A stretch of DNA of 64,000 bases from positions 62,001 to 126,000 of the forward strand of contig NZ_JAWDIC010000003.1 of assembly GCF_032464895.1 (NCBI RefSeq), given 5' to 3'. Positions within the stretch are counted from its first letter, which is position 1. Each line of letters starts with the position of its first letter. Both the position numbers and the translations under genes were made by a program. Of the stretch, positions 62,452 through 64,000 are shown in pieces. The DNA comes from Phycicoccus sp. M110.8 (GTDB lineage: Bacteria > Actinomycetota > Actinomycetes > Actinomycetales > Dermatophilaceae). The notes beneath the pieces were generated by a model, which ran no database searches, was not told the origin of the DNA, and was given only the letters and a program-made list of their open reading frames with translations.

Positions 62452-62853
62452 GTGGACCTCCTTTGGCGGCGGAACGACCCCGCGACCCCGCTGGACCGCC
62501 CGCCCCAGCCCTGACGTGGCATCGGCCTCGCACCACCCACGCTACCGGCGCCAGCTGCACCCCGGATCCGCCACGAGAGCGATCTCACCCCGGGAAGCGC
62601 CGGGCATGACGGGCCGCGCACGACGGGTGCTGCACGGCGCGCCCTGACCTCGGGCTCACCCCTTTGCCGGTGTCCCGGGCTCGGGCCCGGTGGCAGCCTC
62701 GAGCCACACGAGAAACCCGGTCGGCGCTGCAGGGGAGCCCGGGGAACGCCTCCCACGGCCCGGGACCGACGTGGGCGCACCGGTGCGCACGGCCGGGCAC
62801 CACCGTGCCGCTGCCACCCTCCACCGCACGAGCACCCGTCCACGGGAGGGCAC
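62452..62853. other. Intergenic region between PAS and cupin genes
   Basis: 402 nt between divergent genes, with no convincing ORF. It contains a 14-bp perfect palindrome GCGCACCGGTGCGC at 62775-62788, 66 nt before the cupin start, that could be an operator. Several G/C-rich inverted repeats lie to its left. Confidence 0.45.
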
Positions 62854-63207
62854 ATGACCGCCAAGCAGAACATCGACACACCCCACGAGCGCCGAACCTT
62901 CAAGGACCACGGCCACATGGACGTCGTCACCCTCGGGGACTTCACGCTGGGCCGCGGCGTCTTCGAGCCGGGGTGGCGCTGGTCGCAGGACGTCCAGCCG
63001 ATCGCCGGGACCGACTCCTGCCAGACGCACCACACCGGGTTCTGCCTGTCCGGGCGCATGACGGTGTGGTTCGACGACGGCAGCGAGCTCGCCGTCGCTC
63101 CCGGCGACGTGGTGGACATCTCTCCCGGCCACGACGCCTGGACCGACGGGGACGAGGCGTGCGTCCTGCTCGACACGGGCGTCGCGGCATACGCCCGCCC
63201 CAGCTGA
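62854..63207 (+). CDS. Small cupin-domain protein
   Basis: 117 residues. A single cupin barrel: RGVFEPGWRWSQDVQPIAG, CQTHHTGFCLSGRMTVWFDD (first metal motif with the HH pair) and VAPGDVVDISPGHDAWTDGD (second motif with its His). No other domain. Such proteins are dioxygenase-like or ligand-binding; the substrate cannot be guessed. The GGGAGGGCAC before the ATG is a good start signal. Followed by the triplicated repeat and terminator. Confidence 0.82.
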   Translation: MTAKQNIDTPHERRTFKDHGHMDVVTLGDFTLGRGVFEPGWRWSQDVQPIAGTDSCQTHHTGFCLSGRMTVWFDDGSELAVAPGDVVDISPGHDAWTDGDEACVLLDTGVAAYARPS

Positions 63208-63214
63208 AGCCCTT

Positions 63215-63265
63215 CACGACGAAGGCCCGTGCACGACGAAGGCCCGTGCACGACGAAGGCCCGGA
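63215..63265 (+). repeat. 17-bp tandem repeat, three units, next to terminator
   Basis: CACGACGAAGGCCCGTG at 63215 and 63232, then CACGACGAAGGCCCGGA at 63249. The third unit contains the left arm of the cupin gene terminator, so the first two units are extra copies of that arm. Confidence 0.92.
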
Positions 63266-63287
63266 CCGTGTCGTCCGGGCCTTCGTC
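63252..63287 (+). terminator. Terminator of the cupin gene
   Basis: A perfect 14-bp stem (GACGAAGGCCCGGA and its complement) with an 8-nt loop. It also ends near the 3' end of the opposing tRNA gene, so it may serve both. Confidence 0.85.
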
Positions 63288-63300
63288 TCGCCGATGCGAT

Positions 63301-63377
63301 TGGTAGCGGGGGCAGGATTTGAACCTGCGACCTCCGGGTTATGAGCCCGGCGAGCTACCGAGCTGCTCCACCCCGCG
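63301..63377 (-). tRNA. tRNA-fMet (CAT), initiator
   Basis: 77 nt including an encoded CCA. On the minus strand it begins CGCGGGGTGGAGCAGCTCGG; the anticodon loop CTCATAA is flanked by GGG/CCC pairs, the mark of initiator tRNA. The T loop GGTTCAAATCC is standard. The first base C does not pair with the T at position 72, as expected for an initiator. Confidence 0.95.
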
Positions 63378-63461
63378 TCGGTAGCCCCAACTGTACGGGA
63401 CTCCGTGCGGCTGGGCCAAATCGGGCACCCGCACTGCCGGCCGTCGCCTGCCCCAGAGCCC

Positions 63462-64000
63462 CTACTTCGTGGTCGTGGGGCTCGGCGACGGCGTCGTTGT
63501 GGCGGTGCCCGATGGGGTCGGCGTCACGGTCGTGCTGCCGCCCTTGGGCGAGGCTGCGACCGCGCGCTTGATCGCGTCGTCGAGCTTCTTCTGCGCCTCG
63601 CCGTATGCCGCGAAGTCGCCCGCCTTGAGCGCCTTCTGGCCGTCGTCGTACGCCGACTGGATGTCGGTGAGCGCCTGGGCCAGCGCCGCGTTCCCGGTCG
63701 ACGGCGTCGTCGGCGTGGTGGGCGTCGTCGGCGTCGAGCCGGTGCCCGAGCCCGTCCCCGAGTCGCCCGCCGTGGCGCCTGACCGGCCGCCGAACAGCCC
63801 GTCGAGCGCCCCGTCGAGCGTGTCGGACCACGCCAGCTTGTTGCCGAACGCCACGACCGTCGCCCGCGACAGCGGGAACGAGGAGGTGCTGTTGGCGCTG
63901 ACGTAGATCGGCTGCACGTAGAGCAGCCCGCCACCGACGGGCAGCGTCAGCAGGTTGCCCAGCGTGACCCGGGAACCCTGCTGGCGTGCGTTGTTGAGGA
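63462..64000 (-). CDS. UPF0182 family large membrane protein, C-terminal part
   Basis: About 179 C-terminal residues; the rest lies to the right of the window. It contains TLGNLLTLPVGGGLLYVQPIYV, typical of the UPF0182/COG1615 proteins, which have seven N-terminal membrane segments and a large exported domain. The tail is a Thr/Pro/Ser linker (TPTTPTTPTTPSTG), a short helical piece (LTDIQSAYDDGQKALKAGDF) and a second Thr/Pro-rich end. Function unknown in the family. Confidence 0.85.
   Translation of the reverse strand, partial: LNNARQQGSRVTLGNLLTLPVGGGLLYVQPIYVSANSTSSFPLSRATVVAFGNKLAWSDTLDGALDGLFGGRSGATAGDSGTGSGTGSTPTTPTTPTTPSTGNAALAQALTDIQSAYDDGQKALKAGDFAAYGEAQKKLDDAIKRAVAASPKGGSTTVTPTPSGTATTTPSPSPTTTK

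Noticed and set aside
63215-63265. Possible short CRISPR-like repeat
   Set aside because: Units are contiguous with no spacers, only 17 bp, and part of a terminator.
63301-63377. tRNA-fMet as an integration site for a mobile element
   Set aside because: No integrase gene or repeated tRNA 3' end was found in the window.

Overview
The window comes from a high-GC actinomycete chromosome. Supporting signs are very GC-rich third codon positions, a nickel superoxide dismutase with its maturation protease, a SigR/RsrA thiol-stress pair, a 24-residue bL37-like ribosomal protein, frequent GTG starts and many GTGA/ATGA gene overlaps. The overall style would fit Micrococcales, perhaps Intrasporangiaceae, but the family is an inference. 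No rRNA, transposase, CRISPR array or phage module was seen. One tRNA (initiator Met) lies near the right end.

Region 1 (1-9.75 kb) is a surface-polysaccharide locus. It has the tail of a CapD-type NDP-sugar epimerase/dehydratase, two GT2 and one GT4 glycosyltransferases, a Wzy-like polymerase, a Wzx-like flippase, a hexapeptide acetyltransferase, an initiating sugar-phosphate transferase, an unassigned Rossmann enzyme and an NDP-sugar 6-dehydrogenase. Its codon use is less GC-biased than the rest, which suggests transfer. Region 2 (9.9-22.4 kb) holds malic enzyme, a polar amino-acid ABC transporter whose operon ends with sodX, two large exported repeat proteins, sodN, and a DUF3311/SSS solute symporter pair.

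Region 3 (22.5-27.1 kb) has a degenerate HD protein and an intact HD-GYP c-di-GMP phosphodiesterase, preceded by an unlisted 53-residue Trp/Gly-rich small ORF and a foldable leader. Next come bL37 and sigR-rsrA, with a clear SigR-type promoter upstream of sigR. Region 4 (27.2-33.5 kb) is a five-gene MacAB-like export operon with two adaptors and a lipoprotein. Region 5 (33.5-51.2 kb) carries housekeeping genes (SRAP/YedK, DoxX, aroA, rsgA, hisN, a catalytic/non-catalytic M16 peptidase pair, ndh), an ECF sigma/anti-sigma pair and an oligopeptide ABC transporter.

Region 6 (51.4-59.5 kb) is the most striking part. A CarH/LitR-type B12 photoreceptor repressor, with the Wx9EH motif, is divergent from a tightly overlapping operon: FAD amine-oxidase-like enzyme, DUF1365, two diverged cyclopropane-fatty-acid-synthase-like methyltransferases and a DUF1295 protein, followed by HIT and alkyltransferase genes. 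The shared intergenic region has two pairs of TGTNCA repeats, each pair spaced exactly 11 bp. This suggests a light-controlled membrane-lipid modification system. Region 7 (59.5-64 kb) has an MFS exporter divergent from a TetR regulator with three copies of one operator, a PAS protein with a relic histidine-kinase dimerisation helix, a cupin, tRNA-fMet and the C-terminus of a UPF0182 membrane protein.

Across the window the octamer CGGCATAC (either strand) recurs about 30 times. It appears in several reading frames and forces rare codons, which looks like selection on the DNA itself.
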